Source: Actinobacillus porcinus (GTDB lineage: Bacteria > Pseudomonadota > Gammaproteobacteria > Enterobacterales > Pasteurellaceae). Taken from it: DNA of 51,932 nt. Positions 1-8,719 of this stretch are shown piece after piece; position 1 is the first letter of the stretch, and each line of letters begins with the position of its first letter. The notes below the pieces were generated by a model. That model saw only the letters and a program-made list of their open reading frames with translations, searched no databases and was not told the origin of the DNA. The position numbers and the translations under genes are program-made. The DNA lies in contig NZ_CABFKI010000015.1 of the NCBI RefSeq assembly GCF_901764995.1, positions 1 through 51,932 of the forward strand. Reading direction: 5' to 3'.

Positions 1-62
1 GCTAAATAAGCCAAGCCGCCTACTTCATTCAGTTTCTTTTCTTCTTGTAACGTTCTTTCCAG
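1..62. repeat. Terminal overlap (circular join), left copy
   Basis: These 62 bases are identical to 51871-51932. Both copies lie inside one continuous dnaB reading frame, so this is the overlap of a circular assembly and not a real duplication. The true molecule is 51,870 bp. Confidence 0.95.
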
Positions 63-257
63 TGTTAACAGATCGACAGGAGTATTAGCCGACAACATTT
101 TTGTTATTGTCGTAAAAATGATTTTATGTGCAGCAAAATAGAAGTTTTGCGTGCTAATAATGGGGGATACTTCATCCCACAATTCATTATCAAGCAACAA
201 ACTGCCTATGACTGCACATTCTGCTTCCATGGAATAATTTTCAACAGAATTTGTCAT
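1..257 (-). CDS. dnaB: Replicative DNA helicase DnaB, N-terminal part (continues at 51932)
   Basis: This is the first part of a DnaB-type hexameric replicative helicase that is cut by the linear ends. From the ATG at 257 it reads MTNSVENYSMEAECAVIGSL and continues with the typical DnaB N-terminal primase-interacting domain. It passes in frame through the circular join into the segment at 50748-51932. The joined gene has 460 codons (459 aa), the normal DnaB length. It starts 16 bp after the parA stop, so the two genes are co-transcribed. PFGI-1-class ICEs carry their own dnaB beside parA and parB for replication of the excised form. The segment that contains the ATPase core is described in the other half. 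Confidence 0.93.
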   Translation of the reverse strand, partial: MTNSVENYSMEAECAVIGSLLLDNELWDEVSPIISTQNFYFAAHKIIFTTITKMLSANTPVDLLTLERTLQEEKKLNEVGGLAYL

Positions 258-273
258 ACCTTCCCCCTTATTT

Positions 274-1083
274 TTACTGATTAAAACGGTCAGTCCATTG
301 CGGGAAGAGTAGCGTGCATAACTGTTGAATATTTTGTTTTTCTTTCTCGCTATGACGATGAACAGGCAAAGCAAGGCTTGCTGCTTCACGGTATGCAACG
401 CGAGATGGGATAGAAAAATCCAGTAAGGTTAAGTTGGAATCGGAATATTGTTCAAAAAGCTGTTGCAATCCTGATACAACATTTTTGGCATCGGTGGTTC
501 TATCTAAACAATTAATAACCGCTTTGACAGGCGGAAGGGTAAAACCAAATTTTGTCCATGTTTGGAGCTGTTGATAAAGTCCAACAGTGCCGCGCATAAA
601 TTCACGAGCGGATAATAATTCAGGTTTTAACGGTGATAAAACGAGATCACTGGCCAAAACCGACATATCGACAGTAATACCACTTGTACCGCGTGTATCA
701 ATAATGATTAAGTCATAACCTTTGATTTCTGAGATTACATCCGTAAAACGCAACATGCCATCTGGCGCATTACGTAAATAAGTCGTAATGGCATCGGTAG
801 GGTCGTTAGATTGGATAATATCAAGGTTCTCAAATTCAGTCTGAGAGATGATGAGTTCAGGCGTTACCACACGCTGAGTGAGAAATTCAAATAATCCCTG
901 CGGTGCAGTATAGTTAAGATGATAATAAGAAGATAAAGTAGGTTGCGAATCCGTATCGATCATTAAAGTACGAATACCATGATCTGCACAAAATGCGCCA
1001 ATATTTGCAACGTTAGTTGACTTTGTTACGCCACCTTTAGTGGACATGCCAGTAACAATAAAAGAATGGTCTTGATGGGTCAT
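274..1083 (-). CDS. parA: ParA/Soj-family partition ATPase
   Basis: A 269-aa ParA-type ATPase that should act with ParB to keep the excised circular element stably inherited. The deviant Walker A motif KGGVTKST lies near residues 17-24 and is characteristic of ParA/MinD proteins. The A' motif (LMIDTDSQPTL) and the Walker B segment (DLIIIDTRGT) are also visible. It is the first gene of the maintenance operon and is followed after 16 bp by dnaB. It sits 80 bp from the attachment site, as in ICEHin1056-type elements, where parA (soj) lies at one end of the integrated form. The 80-bp gap must contain the operon promoter, but I could not identify it with confidence. Confidence 0.92.
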   Translation of the reverse strand: MTHQDHSFIVTGMSTKGGVTKSTNVANIGAFCADHGIRTLMIDTDSQPTLSSYYHLNYTAPQGLFEFLTQRVVTPELIISQTEFENLDIIQSNDPTDAITTYLRNAPDGMLRFTDVISEIKGYDLIIIDTRGTSGITVDMSVLASDLVLSPLKPELLSAREFMRGTVGLYQQLQTWTKFGFTLPPVKAVINCLDRTTDAKNVVSGLQQLFEQYSDSNLTLLDFSIPSRVAYREAASLALPVHRHSEKEKQNIQQLCTLLFPQWTDRFNQ

Positions 1084-1163
1084 AATTAATATCCTATTCG
1101 TTAAGAATGAATATCAAACATCTTATTACCTATCAAAAATCACACAGAATAGAAGATTTGAAA

Positions 1164-1220
1164 TGGTGCCCGAGGCCAGACTTGAACTGGCACGCCCCGA
1201 AAGGCGAGGGATTTTAAATC
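1164..1220 (-). other. attP: 3' half of tRNA-Leu(UAA)
   Basis: Read on the minus strand, these 57 bases run from the anticodon loop (GATTTAAAATCCC, anticodon UAA), through a long variable arm and the T arm (GTTCAAGTC), to the terminal CCA. There is no 5' half, so this is not a functional tRNA. It is the recombined attachment site that restores the tRNA 3' end when the element integrates. ICEHin1056-family elements are known to use tRNA-Leu. Its position between parA and the integrase fits the closed circular form. Confidence 0.9.
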
Positions 1221-1390
1221 TTTTGTGCAACTATAATTACATAAATTTTTGAATTTAAAAGAGCACCTAAAATGTCTCATTGCAAATTGTATCAGAAATT
1301 TTGGTTATGTAAATTCCCGAATGTAAAAAATTGATCTATTTTTTTAATCAAGATCTAACTTTACGGTTAGATCTTGATTGTCATTAATAA

Positions 1391-2295
1391 TTATAGATTG
1401 TCTACACTGCTTCTAAGTGTCTCTGCATCGTATTCGATATACTCTAATGTTACACTAATATTGCTATGGCCTAGCAACTGTTTAGTGATATAAAGATTTT
1501 GTGGATTTTTCATCAAATTTGTTGCCACTGTATGACGAAAACGGTGTGGAGATACACTAAATCCTACAAGTTTAGAGAGAACCTTAAACACATGGGACAA
1601 TTGGTCGTCCGTCATATCTCGTTTGCAATCCCTTGTGTAAAAGGAAAATCGATTTAAATTGAACAATTGAGCTTCTTTGTTTAAGCCTTGTTTTCTCAAT
1701 TCTTGTATGAGATACGTTAAGCTGGGTATTAAGTGCTTAGATAAAGGAATTTGGTGATAATTATGCGTTTTATTAATATCTGAAGGGATAAATAATAGTT
1801 TCTTATCTAAATCAATATGCTCTATTTTCAACTTCAATAGTTGCCCACGGCGTATGGCGGTGTATTTCAACATATCAATAAGGCAACGCATAAACCATGC
1901 AGGTTGCAATATATCAGGCAACCGACCTTCATCATTTAAAACGGTCGCAATTTTGCTTAATTGCTTTTCCGTCAAGGTTTTCTTCGGTTTTTTCCCTAAT
2001 TTAAGCATTAAGCCACTAAATGGGTTTTCAGTTTGCGGTACAAGTTTTTTCTTCATACCGAAGTTAAATAAACTATGTAAATGCCGCATGTAGTTGTTCC
2101 ATGTTACTGGCTTAATCGACAATAGAGCTTGCATTCGCCATCTGATGATATGCTCTTGAGTGAGTTCTTCAATGCTTAAGCCAGGATAGAACTTTAGAAG
2201 TTGATGCGCTACCTTTTGATAGGTGTCTTTAGTTTTAGGTCTGATATTAATGTGTTTGTATAAAAAAATTGATCTAATAAATCATTTATTGTCAT
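1391..2295 (-). pseudogene. int: Tyrosine recombinase integrase, frameshifted near its N-terminus
   Basis: This is the site-specific recombinase for integration at tRNA-Leu. The catalytic part is intact: Arg in AIRRGQLL, HRFRH (HxxR), LLGHS and the nucleophile Tyr in LEYIEYD. The natural start appears to be the ATG at 2295 (MTINDLLDQFF), which overlaps the traI end by 14 bp. That frame runs into a T7 tract (A7 at 2262-2268 on the plus strand) and then to a stop. The rest of the protein is in another frame. One extra T would join both frames into a 301-aa integrase with no other change. As written, only an internal ATG at 2134 gives a 247-aa form that lacks the arm-binding domain. Either this is a sequencing or assembly error in the homopolymer, or the gene is truly off or slippage-controlled. 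Confidence 0.85.
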
Positions 2296-4315
2296 TTTTT
2301 GTACCTTTTAATTTTAACCAATGGTTATTTAATGCTAATTTGGAACCAATATACTCTTTTACGTTCGGAAGTAAATATCCATTAAGTAAAGATGTTTTGT
2401 TTTGGCCCATGACTGAACACATCCAAATATTACGACTATCATTTTCTTCCTTAATATATTGACGCTTGTGTAATTCCAATTTTTGAAATTCCTTCTGCAC
2501 CAATTCCCAGTCAGAATTTTCTGTGTTACCTGTAATTTCAATTGCGTAGCTTTTGAATATGTTAGGAGTGACAAGAAATAGATGATCGTCAACGATGTGA
2601 ATCATTGCATTTGGGCGGTTCATCAGCAGTTTTCCTGAGCTAATTCCTTGTTTCAACCAAGAAATAAAATTTGCTCCTGATGAATTATTAGCCGTCACTT
2701 CGGTACTTGGTGTTTTATATGACTTTTGTTGTATGTCATTATTTACTGGGTCAGTTATTTGAATTGCCGCGGTTTCATTTATGACTGGTTCAGTATTTAA
2801 ATGTTGTTTAATGACTGGTTCAGTCGTTATAACAGTTTCTGCTGATACGGTGTTAGTTTGAATTGGGAATAAATCAAGAATGTTGCCAATCAAATCCATT
2901 GATTCAGCAGAGTCTTCTACGACCGATGATTCAGTAAGTGTCATATCCTTATCGATACTCATAGAATGAGTAATTTCGGTCTCTATCATCTTTTCATTAA
3001 CTGATTCAATATTTATATCTACTGTATTGCTTGTATTATCAAGTAAATGCTCATCCGTTGTCTCTTGACTTTCGCTGTTTTCAATATTAATAGATGGCGT
3101 TGACAAATTAGTTTCAATAGCAGCTTCAATAGGATTTCCATGTTTATCAACGATGGTGACTTTACCTTCAAAATAAGGCGGTCGTTGGTTTACATCACTC
3201 CAAATTAAGATGGGTGAAATGCATAATAATGTAAATGTCATTTGTGGATTCCAACCCGCGTAAGATTCAACTTTAGCTGACCAAACTGCCATATTCTCTT
3301 TGGTTGTTTGAACAAGTTTATGGGCTTGCAGCTCATCTAGTAATTTACCGTTGCTACTTGGTGCAGAGATACCCTGTTGAGTGAGTGTGGCTCTAATTTT
3401 ATCCAAGGTTGATTTGCTCATAACCCATAAGCCTTGTTCTGTCAGCCAGCCATCGCTACCTGTTTGTGTGGCATTTAATTTGTAATTAGAAACCACTTCT
3501 CGTAAAGCAAATTGTAACTGAGTGGCAAAAGACACTTTAGGTGTTTCAGATAATTTACGAATATCACCGCCAAGTGCCATGGTAACACTCAGTTGGTCTG
3601 CTTTTTGAATAATCTCCGAGAGTATCCCCGCCTTATCTGCATGCCCTGAAGCAAAATACATTAATGCAGCGAACGCTTGTGGGAAATCACCTAGCCATGT
3701 TAATGCTTTTTGCGGTACTAAATACGAAAGGAAAAAACTCCCTAGTGTAGGATGTAAATTGTAATCGCGAGATTGAATATATCTAAATCGGTATGGCTGG
3801 CTTAGCGTGCCTAACCAAGGAAACCATCGTTGTTCATTCTTTTGAATAACTTCTATATCTGTTGTAATTTTGCCAATATCATGAATAAGGGCGGCATAAA
3901 TAACGGTTGCAGTCCAAGCATCACGTTGTTTAGCTTGTTCTTCAGGTGCGGCATTCGGTGGCAGTACATAGTTTTGTCTTAATTTTGTAGCAATGGCAAT
4001 CACTTCTAAGCCATGATCTAACATTCCGCCGAGATGCGAATGATGATGAGATTCTGAAGCGGGGAAAAGTTGGACTAATTCCGCATATTTTTCAATAGGA
4101 TGACGATATAATTCATCAAATAATGCTGGGGACATAGAAACATTTTGCCAGATTGTGGTCAGTTGTTTTTGTCTTAATGGCGTATTAAGTAACTCTTGAT
4201 GAGTCTGTGGCGTATTAAATTCACTGGGCTCATTAATAGTAAGAGTCGCGGTTTCAGTGACTTGATTTGTTGGTATTGTTGTTTTTCTTATCTTTGACAG
4301 AATTTTCTTGAACAT
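2282..4315 (-). CDS. traI: MobH-type relaxase TraI (TraI_2 domain)
   Basis: A 677-aa DNA relaxase that should nick the element at oriT and lead the strand into the recipient. The N-terminal TraI_2 / HD-like domain carries the histidine cluster SHHHSHLGGMLDHGLEV (residues 90-106) and the motif IHDIGK, the metal-binding signature of the MobH class. The middle (about residues 400-530) is a long acidic, low-complexity linker rich in T, E, I and N. The C-terminal 130 residues form a compact domain typical of this family. It lies next to the integrase, as in SXT and PFGI-1 type ICEs, and its end overlaps the integrase start. The adjacent plus-strand gene at 4576 is divergent. No damage is visible. 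Confidence 0.9.
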   Translation of the reverse strand: MFKKILSKIRKTTIPTNQVTETATLTINEPSEFNTPQTHQELLNTPLRQKQLTTIWQNVSMSPALFDELYRHPIEKYAELVQLFPASESHHHSHLGGMLDHGLEVIAIATKLRQNYVLPPNAAPEEQAKQRDAWTATVIYAALIHDIGKITTDIEVIQKNEQRWFPWLGTLSQPYRFRYIQSRDYNLHPTLGSFFLSYLVPQKALTWLGDFPQAFAALMYFASGHADKAGILSEIIQKADQLSVTMALGGDIRKLSETPKVSFATQLQFALREVVSNYKLNATQTGSDGWLTEQGLWVMSKSTLDKIRATLTQQGISAPSSNGKLLDELQAHKLVQTTKENMAVWSAKVESYAGWNPQMTFTLLCISPILIWSDVNQRPPYFEGKVTIVDKHGNPIEAAIETNLSTPSINIENSESQETTDEHLLDNTSNTVDINIESVNEKMIETEITHSMSIDKDMTLTESSVVEDSAESMDLIGNILDLFPIQTNTVSAETVITTEPVIKQHLNTEPVINETAAIQITDPVNNDIQQKSYKTPSTEVTANNSSGANFISWLKQGISSGKLLMNRPNAMIHIVDDHLFLVTPNIFKSYAIEITGNTENSDWELVQKEFQKLELHKRQYIKEENDSRNIWMCSVMGQNKTSLLNGYLLPNVKEYIGSKLALNNHWLKLKGTKNDNK

Positions 4316-4575
4316 TGATGTTATCTCTTTTTATACGTTGAGCTTATTATTGTTGAGTAGGATTATGAGATGAAAGGTGAAATTAAATCCATAAGAAAAT
4401 GAATTTACAAATCAATTATTTATAAGTGCCAATCTGAGTATTATCGCGTGCCAGGCTGTAGCTTTGTGGGGATACTACAGTAGAAAGTTAATGCAAAACG
4501 GTAGTAGTTTCTCTATACTAAGGCGCATCTAGGCTTTACGTAATTAACGATTTTATAACCTTTTTAGAGGTAAAT

Positions 4576-5676
4576 ATGAACTTAATGTTGAATGAAATTC
4601 CATCAAAATATGATTTTGAAGGGGTTATAGGAATAGATAAAGCTTCTATTAGCCTTGACCCAAATAGTAAGATTAATGTATTTATTGGAAATAATGGGGT
4701 TGGTAAAACTAAAACATTAGAGTGTTTGTATCAAGTTTTATTATTTTCAAATGATAAATATACTCTTGATAATTATTCTTTAGATAAGAAGCTTGTTTTT
4801 TCTAAGGCAAGTTTAGATGGTACATTTGTTTCAGAAAGAGATAATATTAGGTTTGTTAATGATTTTTATAAAATGGTTTCTTTTCCTATAGTTTATATCC
4901 CTGCACAAGCTAGGGGGTATATAAATGAAAAAAACATTAGCAGTATAAAACCATTAGGTTCGTATGAAGAGCGTCAAAAAAACTATTTCTATGAATTATA
5001 TCGTTCCCTAGGTAATATTAATGAAACATCTATCACAGAGTGGTTTATTCAACGAGCGATGTCTACCAATAGCTATCAAAGGGGAAATGATAACAGAGAA
5101 ATTGAATTACTTTCAGTATTAAATGTATTAAACAAGATTGATAGCCGTATTAGTAATGAGAAGACAGATTTTTCTATTCCCGGCGGTGATTCAGTTGAAT
5201 TTACCATAGACGGAAAAAAAAGAAAGTTACAAGAGCTTAGTACAGGTTTCGCATCATTAATTCGGATTGCACAATCAATTATTTCTGGATATTCGTTTTT
5301 CACCAATTCTCGTGATATTGAAAATGAAAAAGGTGTAGTGATTATAGATGAAATTGAAAGTCACTTGCATATTAGTTGGCAAACTAGAATTTTGCCAATA
5401 TTGAATAGCGTTTTTCCTAACACAACTTTTATTATTGCAACACATTCATCATTAGTACTATCTCAGTTGTATAATGGAAAAGCTTATCAGTTAGTCAATA
5501 ATAATGGCGTAGTCGTAAATGAAGAAATAAATAACCCTAGTAATGAAGCATTTGTTGATCTGCTTTCTACAGCATTTAATGTAAATTTAAATAATATTAA
5601 ATTAACTGACATTCAATCTGAACGTTATAAAAAGCAACAAAATCAAATTTTTAATATTCTAGGAATTTCTGAATAG
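4576..5676 (+). CDS. AAA ATPase (OLD/RecF-like), partner of a PIN nuclease
   Basis: A 366-aa ABC/SMC-type ATPase of the OLD/AAA_21 style. The Walker A motif GNNGVGKT is at residues 38-45, an ABC-signature-like LSTGF near 221, Walker B GVVIIDEIESH near 253-263 and the switch motif ATHSS near 288. There is no Toprim or HNH nuclease in the chain itself. It starts at an ATG with the good ribosome site AGAGG. The next gene, a PIN-domain nuclease, begins 8 bp after its stop. ATPase plus nuclease pairs of this shape (Septu, Gabija, PARIS, AbiL) are phage-defence systems in which the ATPase senses infection. I infer the same role here. The pairing with PIN does not match a named system that I recognise. 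Confidence 0.75.
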   Translation: MNLMLNEIPSKYDFEGVIGIDKASISLDPNSKINVFIGNNGVGKTKTLECLYQVLLFSNDKYTLDNYSLDKKLVFSKASLDGTFVSERDNIRFVNDFYKMVSFPIVYIPAQARGYINEKNISSIKPLGSYEERQKNYFYELYRSLGNINETSITEWFIQRAMSTNSYQRGNDNREIELLSVLNVLNKIDSRISNEKTDFSIPGGDSVEFTIDGKKRKLQELSTGFASLIRIAQSIISGYSFFTNSRDIENEKGVVIIDEIESHLHISWQTRILPILNSVFPNTTFIIATHSSLVLSQLYNGKAYQLVNNNGVVVNEEINNPSNEAFVDLLSTAFNVNLNNIKLTDIQSERYKKQQNQIFNILGISE

Positions 5677-5684
5677 GTGTGCAA

Positions 5685-6143
5685 ATGTGTAGAGTTTTAT
5701 TAGATACAAATAAGATTATCAATATACTTAAAGGCGAACAGGACGATCTTGAATGGTTGAAGGATAAATACAAGCAAGGAAATGTTTTATTTTTTACGAC
5801 CCCATTAATTAGGCATGAAGTATTGCGATTTTATGACTATTCTACGGATAATGAAAGTAAATATAAAAAAGCTGAGCAATTTTTATCTAACTTAGAAATG
5901 ATTGATATTAGTAAGGATATTACAGATATAGCTACTGATATTTTTAGATATGAAAGAACCAAATATCCTGAACGATACCAAAGACAAGCTGATGGAACAG
6001 AAAAACGTTTAGATAAATACAACTTCGATACAATGTATGTATCTACTGCGAAATATTCCAAATTAGAAATGACGTCAAATGATGGAGATATTCCTAAAAT
6101 TATCTCATTGTATGATGAAATGGTTAATTGGAAAGTGAAATAA
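5685..6143 (+). CDS. PIN-domain RNase (predicted effector)
   Basis: A 152-aa protein with the PIN-fold acidic residues in order: D7 in LLDTN, E45 in IRHEVLRF, D115 in FDTMYVSTA, and D133/D135 in TSNDGD. PIN domains are metal-dependent RNases, best known as VapC toxins. The ATG at 5685 follows AGGTG, although a GTG at 5679 is also possible. It follows the AAA ATPase after 8 bp and has no VapB-like antitoxin beside it. The likely arrangement is therefore a nuclease effector controlled by the ATPase and not a VapBC pair. A palindrome-rich region follows the stop. Confidence 0.72.
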   Translation: MCRVLLDTNKIINILKGEQDDLEWLKDKYKQGNVLFFTTPLIRHEVLRFYDYSTDNESKYKKAEQFLSNLEMIDISKDITDIATDIFRYERTKYPERYQRQADGTEKRLDKYNFDTMYVSTAKYSKLEMTSNDGDIPKIISLYDEMVNWKVK

Positions 6144-6432
6144 AAGCCTTTTAGGCCTTTTGGCCTTTTTACAAGGCCCTTTTATAAGACCTTTTACGGG
6201 CAAGCCCGTTTCTCTTAAGAGAAACGGATTACCCTTACCCCATTCCCCTTATCCCTTCGCCTTTTCCTTTTCTTTTGTCATGTTTAGGGTTAAATATGCA
6301 TTTGCTTGCATATTTATGCAGTCTATATTCATTCCAAAAAATCATAATATTTTGGACAACAATTTTTGCTAGAAAAATGCGTCCAAAAAATCGTTAAATA
6401 GCATTTATCAAGATAATAAAAGGAGTAATACT
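6144..6432. other. Non-coding region with palindromes
   Basis: This gap separates the ATPase/PIN pair from the next genes. It begins with repeated AAGGCC/GGCCTTTT words that could form a terminator. A perfect 22-bp palindrome, CCGTTTCTCTTAAGAGAAACGG, lies at 6206-6227. A pyrimidine-rich stretch follows, and then a hairpin made of AATATGCA and TGCATATTT around 6294-6316. I see no convincing gene in it. Confidence 0.5.
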
Positions 6433-6726
6433 ATGAGAATACTTAAAAAGTACCGTATTGTTTATAGCTCTCACAGTGAATATATACATTTTAATCCTAT
6501 TTTTATAGAAAACTCACTACACCAAGCTAAAAGGCTTGCTAGTAAACATCTACCTGAAGAATTAAAAAATTCAAAATCTGCAATTATTGAAATTTTTTGT
6601 GATGATTTTAGTAAAAATGAACCAATAGCAAGTAAATATGGCACGACTAAAAACAGTTATTGGTTAGCACACCCATTATTAAAAGACTTCGATTTTTGGG
6701 ATTTTACAGGCGATACAGGTTATTAA
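6433..6726 (+). CDS. Hypothetical protein (97 aa)
   Basis: A 97-aa protein that I do not recognise. It starts at an ATG after a clear AAAGGAG ribosome site. It has a basic N-terminus, a mixed alpha/beta composition and several aromatic residues near the end (YWLAHPLLKDFDFWDF). There is no signal peptide or membrane segment. The next gene at 6798 has almost the same upstream sequence (AAAGGAGTAAT followed by ATG), which suggests linked regulation or duplication of the leader. Confidence 0.6.
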   Translation: MRILKKYRIVYSSHSEYIHFNPIFIENSLHQAKRLASKHLPEELKNSKSAIIEIFCDDFSKNEPIASKYGTTKNSYWLAHPLLKDFDFWDFTGDTGY

Positions 6727-6797
6727 CTAAATGAGAAATAATGAAGAAAAAACAACGACTTTACATTACAAGGTAATAGATATAAAGGAGTAATGCT

Positions 6798-7421
6798 ATG
6801 CTAATACACTTAACACCGACATTTTTTAACCCTTATCAGAACGTTAAAGTAACGTTAGAACAATTAAGTATTTTTGTTGAAAAGGATAATTTTGAATACG
6901 AGATACCAATCACAGAATTATCTTTAAAAAAGCCATATCGGAATAAAAGTTATTGTGTTGCTTGTGGAAAACGAAAAAATAAAGCTTTTGTGGGGTTACT
7001 GGCACATATAGAAGAAGAGCAAATCAATAAATTTACAGTTTATGAAAAATGGAAAACTATTGTGAATGATGATGAAAATGACCATTTTCATTATATCACA
7101 TTTAATTTGTTGGATAATGAATTCGATACTGTATCACAAGATTTCTTACTATGGCGAGCATATAGCACAGATATTCATAAAGATTGGATTCCTGTTAATT
7201 CTATACCTAAAATGGAATTTGACACAGCTATTTTTGAAAATAGCCCACGTAGAAATGAAGTTGAAGACGGATACTATTTTAATGGCATAATTAAGCAAAG
7301 GAATGAACAGTATTTTGTTCCAACTATTCCCTTTGCAGAGCTTTTTAAACAAGGGGAAGCCTTATACTCAAATCGTATGCCTGACATAAATTTGGATGGT
7401 TTTAATTTAACTAGAGATTAG
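6798..7421 (+). CDS. Hypothetical protein with a CxxC pair (207 aa)
   Basis: A 207-aa protein of unknown function. The ATG follows AAAGGAG. It contains one short CVACGKRK cysteine pair near residue 55, which could bind metal, and an otherwise acidic soluble sequence. It has no transmembrane segment. A 55-aa gene begins 3 bp after its stop. Location in ICE cargo behind a predicted defence pair makes a phage- or plasmid-conflict role possible, but nothing in the sequence shows it. Confidence 0.6.
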   Translation: MLIHLTPTFFNPYQNVKVTLEQLSIFVEKDNFEYEIPITELSLKKPYRNKSYCVACGKRKNKAFVGLLAHIEEEQINKFTVYEKWKTIVNDDENDHFHYITFNLLDNEFDTVSQDFLLWRAYSTDIHKDWIPVNSIPKMEFDTAIFENSPRRNEVEDGYYFNGIIKQRNEQYFVPTIPFAELFKQGEALYSNRMPDINLDGFNLTRD

Positions 7422-7424
7422 TAT

Positions 7425-7592
7425 ATGTCTAAAACAATTAGATTGACCGATAAAGAACAAGAAGCACTAAAAAAACTTGATTTTGAGCTAAACAAAAAAA
7501 CGCTTAATTTAAAAATAGACAATGAACAATTAAAAAGTGTTAAATTAAATTTTACATTAAACCTTTTACAAAAGGTGCAGTATCCTGCATAG
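7425..7592 (+). CDS. Small hypothetical protein (55 aa)
   Basis: A 55-aa frame that begins MSKTIRLTDKEQEALKKLDF, 3 bp downstream of the 207-aa gene. The start of the chain resembles the beginning of short ribbon-helix-helix or antitoxin-like proteins. The remainder is lysine- and leucine-rich. No strong ribosome site is present, so it would depend on translational coupling. Confidence 0.45.
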   Translation: MSKTIRLTDKEQEALKKLDFELNKKTLNLKIDNEQLKSVKLNFTLNLLQKVQYPA

Positions 7593-7630
7593 AATATAAT
7601 AAAAAATAAAGTCCTAAAAATTAGGTAAAT

Positions 7631-7873
7631 ATGAATAAGATCTTATTAAAAGAGTTTTTTAAATACGAATTTCCCCATCTTGATTGGGAAAAAATTTGTG
7701 CAATCGGACGTATTAAACTACGATTAAAGATTAGCAAAAATTTCATGGCTAAACGTAATGGATTAAGAAAGGCAAGAAGTATTAAAGGTGTATCGCGTGT
7801 ATATTTACATACAAGCAAAAATAATACGGAGCTTGTTATCATCCTTTCCAAGCATTTTTTCAATGATTGGTAA
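7631..7873 (+). CDS. Small basic hypothetical protein (80 aa)
   Basis: An 80-aa, strongly basic protein rich in K and R and ending in LSKHFFNDW. A frame of equal length exists on the opposite strand. I prefer this one because it is co-directional with its neighbours and has a soluble composition. The ribosome site (TTAGG) is weak. No family was recognised. Confidence 0.4.
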   Translation: MNKILLKEFFKYEFPHLDWEKICAIGRIKLRLKISKNFMAKRNGLRKARSIKGVSRVYLHTSKNNTELVIILSKHFFNDW

Positions 7874-7907
7874 AAATGATGATTTACAATGGCAATAAAT
7901 AATAAAT

Positions 7908-8231
7908 TTATTCATCTTCATTATCTTCATTGCTTTCTGAGTCAGGCTGTCTAATATCTAGGATTAAATCTTCTGAAATAAATTCTTCCCCATCAGAATC
8001 ATCATAAACTGGTTCAGATTTATCACCATAATCTGCAACAGGTAAGGTATCAAAGTCAATATATTGCCAATAATTACAAACAAGCTCATGATGTTGTAAT
8101 TCCCAGTTTCCTGCCCAGAAATAATCTTCCTGTTCAGCGTGACAGATACCGCCGACTACTGGTTCAGAAATCTGAGCCATTAACGGATTGCCCCAGTATA
8201 AAAAAATTACCCATGCCAAAATGCGTATCAT
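7908..8231 (-). CDS. Small secreted acidic protein (107 aa)
   Basis: A 107-aa protein with a signal peptide (RILAWVIFLYWGNPLMAQ, probable cleavage near residue 20), a short domain with two cysteines (GGICHAEQ, LVCNYW) and a very acidic tail. It should be periplasmic or outer-membrane exposed. Its AGGTGA ribosome site lies inside the 3' arm of a hairpin at 8237-8256, so translation may be gated. It is isolated between plus-strand genes. I do not recognise the family. Confidence 0.6.
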   Translation of the reverse strand: MIRILAWVIFLYWGNPLMAQISEPVVGGICHAEQEDYFWAGNWELQHHELVCNYWQYIDFDTLPVADYGDKSEPVYDDSDGEEFISEDLILDIRQPDSESNEDNEDE

Positions 8232-8236
8232 AGATC

Positions 8237-8256
8237 ACCTATTTGTAAAAATAGGT
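8237..8256 (-). promoter_or_regulatory. Hairpin hiding the ribosome site of the 107-aa gene
   Basis: On the minus strand ACCTATTT and AAATAGGT pair around a 4-base loop. The 3' arm contains the AGGTGA ribosome site just before the ATG at 8231, so the folded RNA would block initiation. Confidence 0.5.
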
Positions 8257-8424
8257 AGTATGCCAAAAAGTCATTTTATTTGCGGTTGCTATGTCTATTT
8301 GTACTATGAATAATTTTTGTAAAAAACTATCTCATCACTTCATATAGTTTTCACTCTTAATGAGAGTGCAATCAGTCTAAAATAATTTACGACACAATGA
8401 GCAACGGTTCAGGAAGTAGTAGGA

Positions 8425-8697
8425 GTGGCAATAATGCATAAAGAATCATATATTCGTAAAGCTAAAGCTTGGCTTGATAATAACCCCGAACTCAAAGGGG
8501 CGGGATTTGTGAAGTTTTTTAACGGTAAAATTTATGGCTGGTCCAGAGAATTAAACCCTGCCATTGTTTGGAAAGATAAACCGGGGACTATTGCGCTGGG
8601 GTCGGATTTAAGTATTTTTATTGCCAAAGGGGGAAACTATTTCTATGGTGCAGAATACTGGGAAGAAATTGATTGGGATGATATTGAACAACTATAA
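8425..8697 (+). CDS. Small hypothetical protein, paralogue of the gene at 11335
   Basis: A 90-aa soluble protein. It may start at the ATG at 8425 or at the internal ATG that gives MHKESYIRKAKAWL. It shares the pattern FNGKxxxWSRxLxPA, then PGxIAxx, then GG, with the 93-aa protein at 11335-11616, so the two are homologues in different gene blocks. A compact one-domain fold with many tryptophans is suggested. The 183-aa gene follows 22 bp downstream and is likely co-transcribed. Function unknown. Confidence 0.65.
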   Translation: MAIMHKESYIRKAKAWLDNNPELKGAGFVKFFNGKIYGWSRELNPAIVWKDKPGTIALGSDLSIFIAKGGNYFYGAEYWEEIDWDDIEQL

Positions 8698-8719
8698 TTG
8701 AATTTTGGAGTAAATAAAT

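Noticed and set aside
1164-1220. Complete tRNA-Leu gene
   Set aside because: Only the anticodon-loop-to-CCA half is present; the D arm and acceptor 5' strand are missing.
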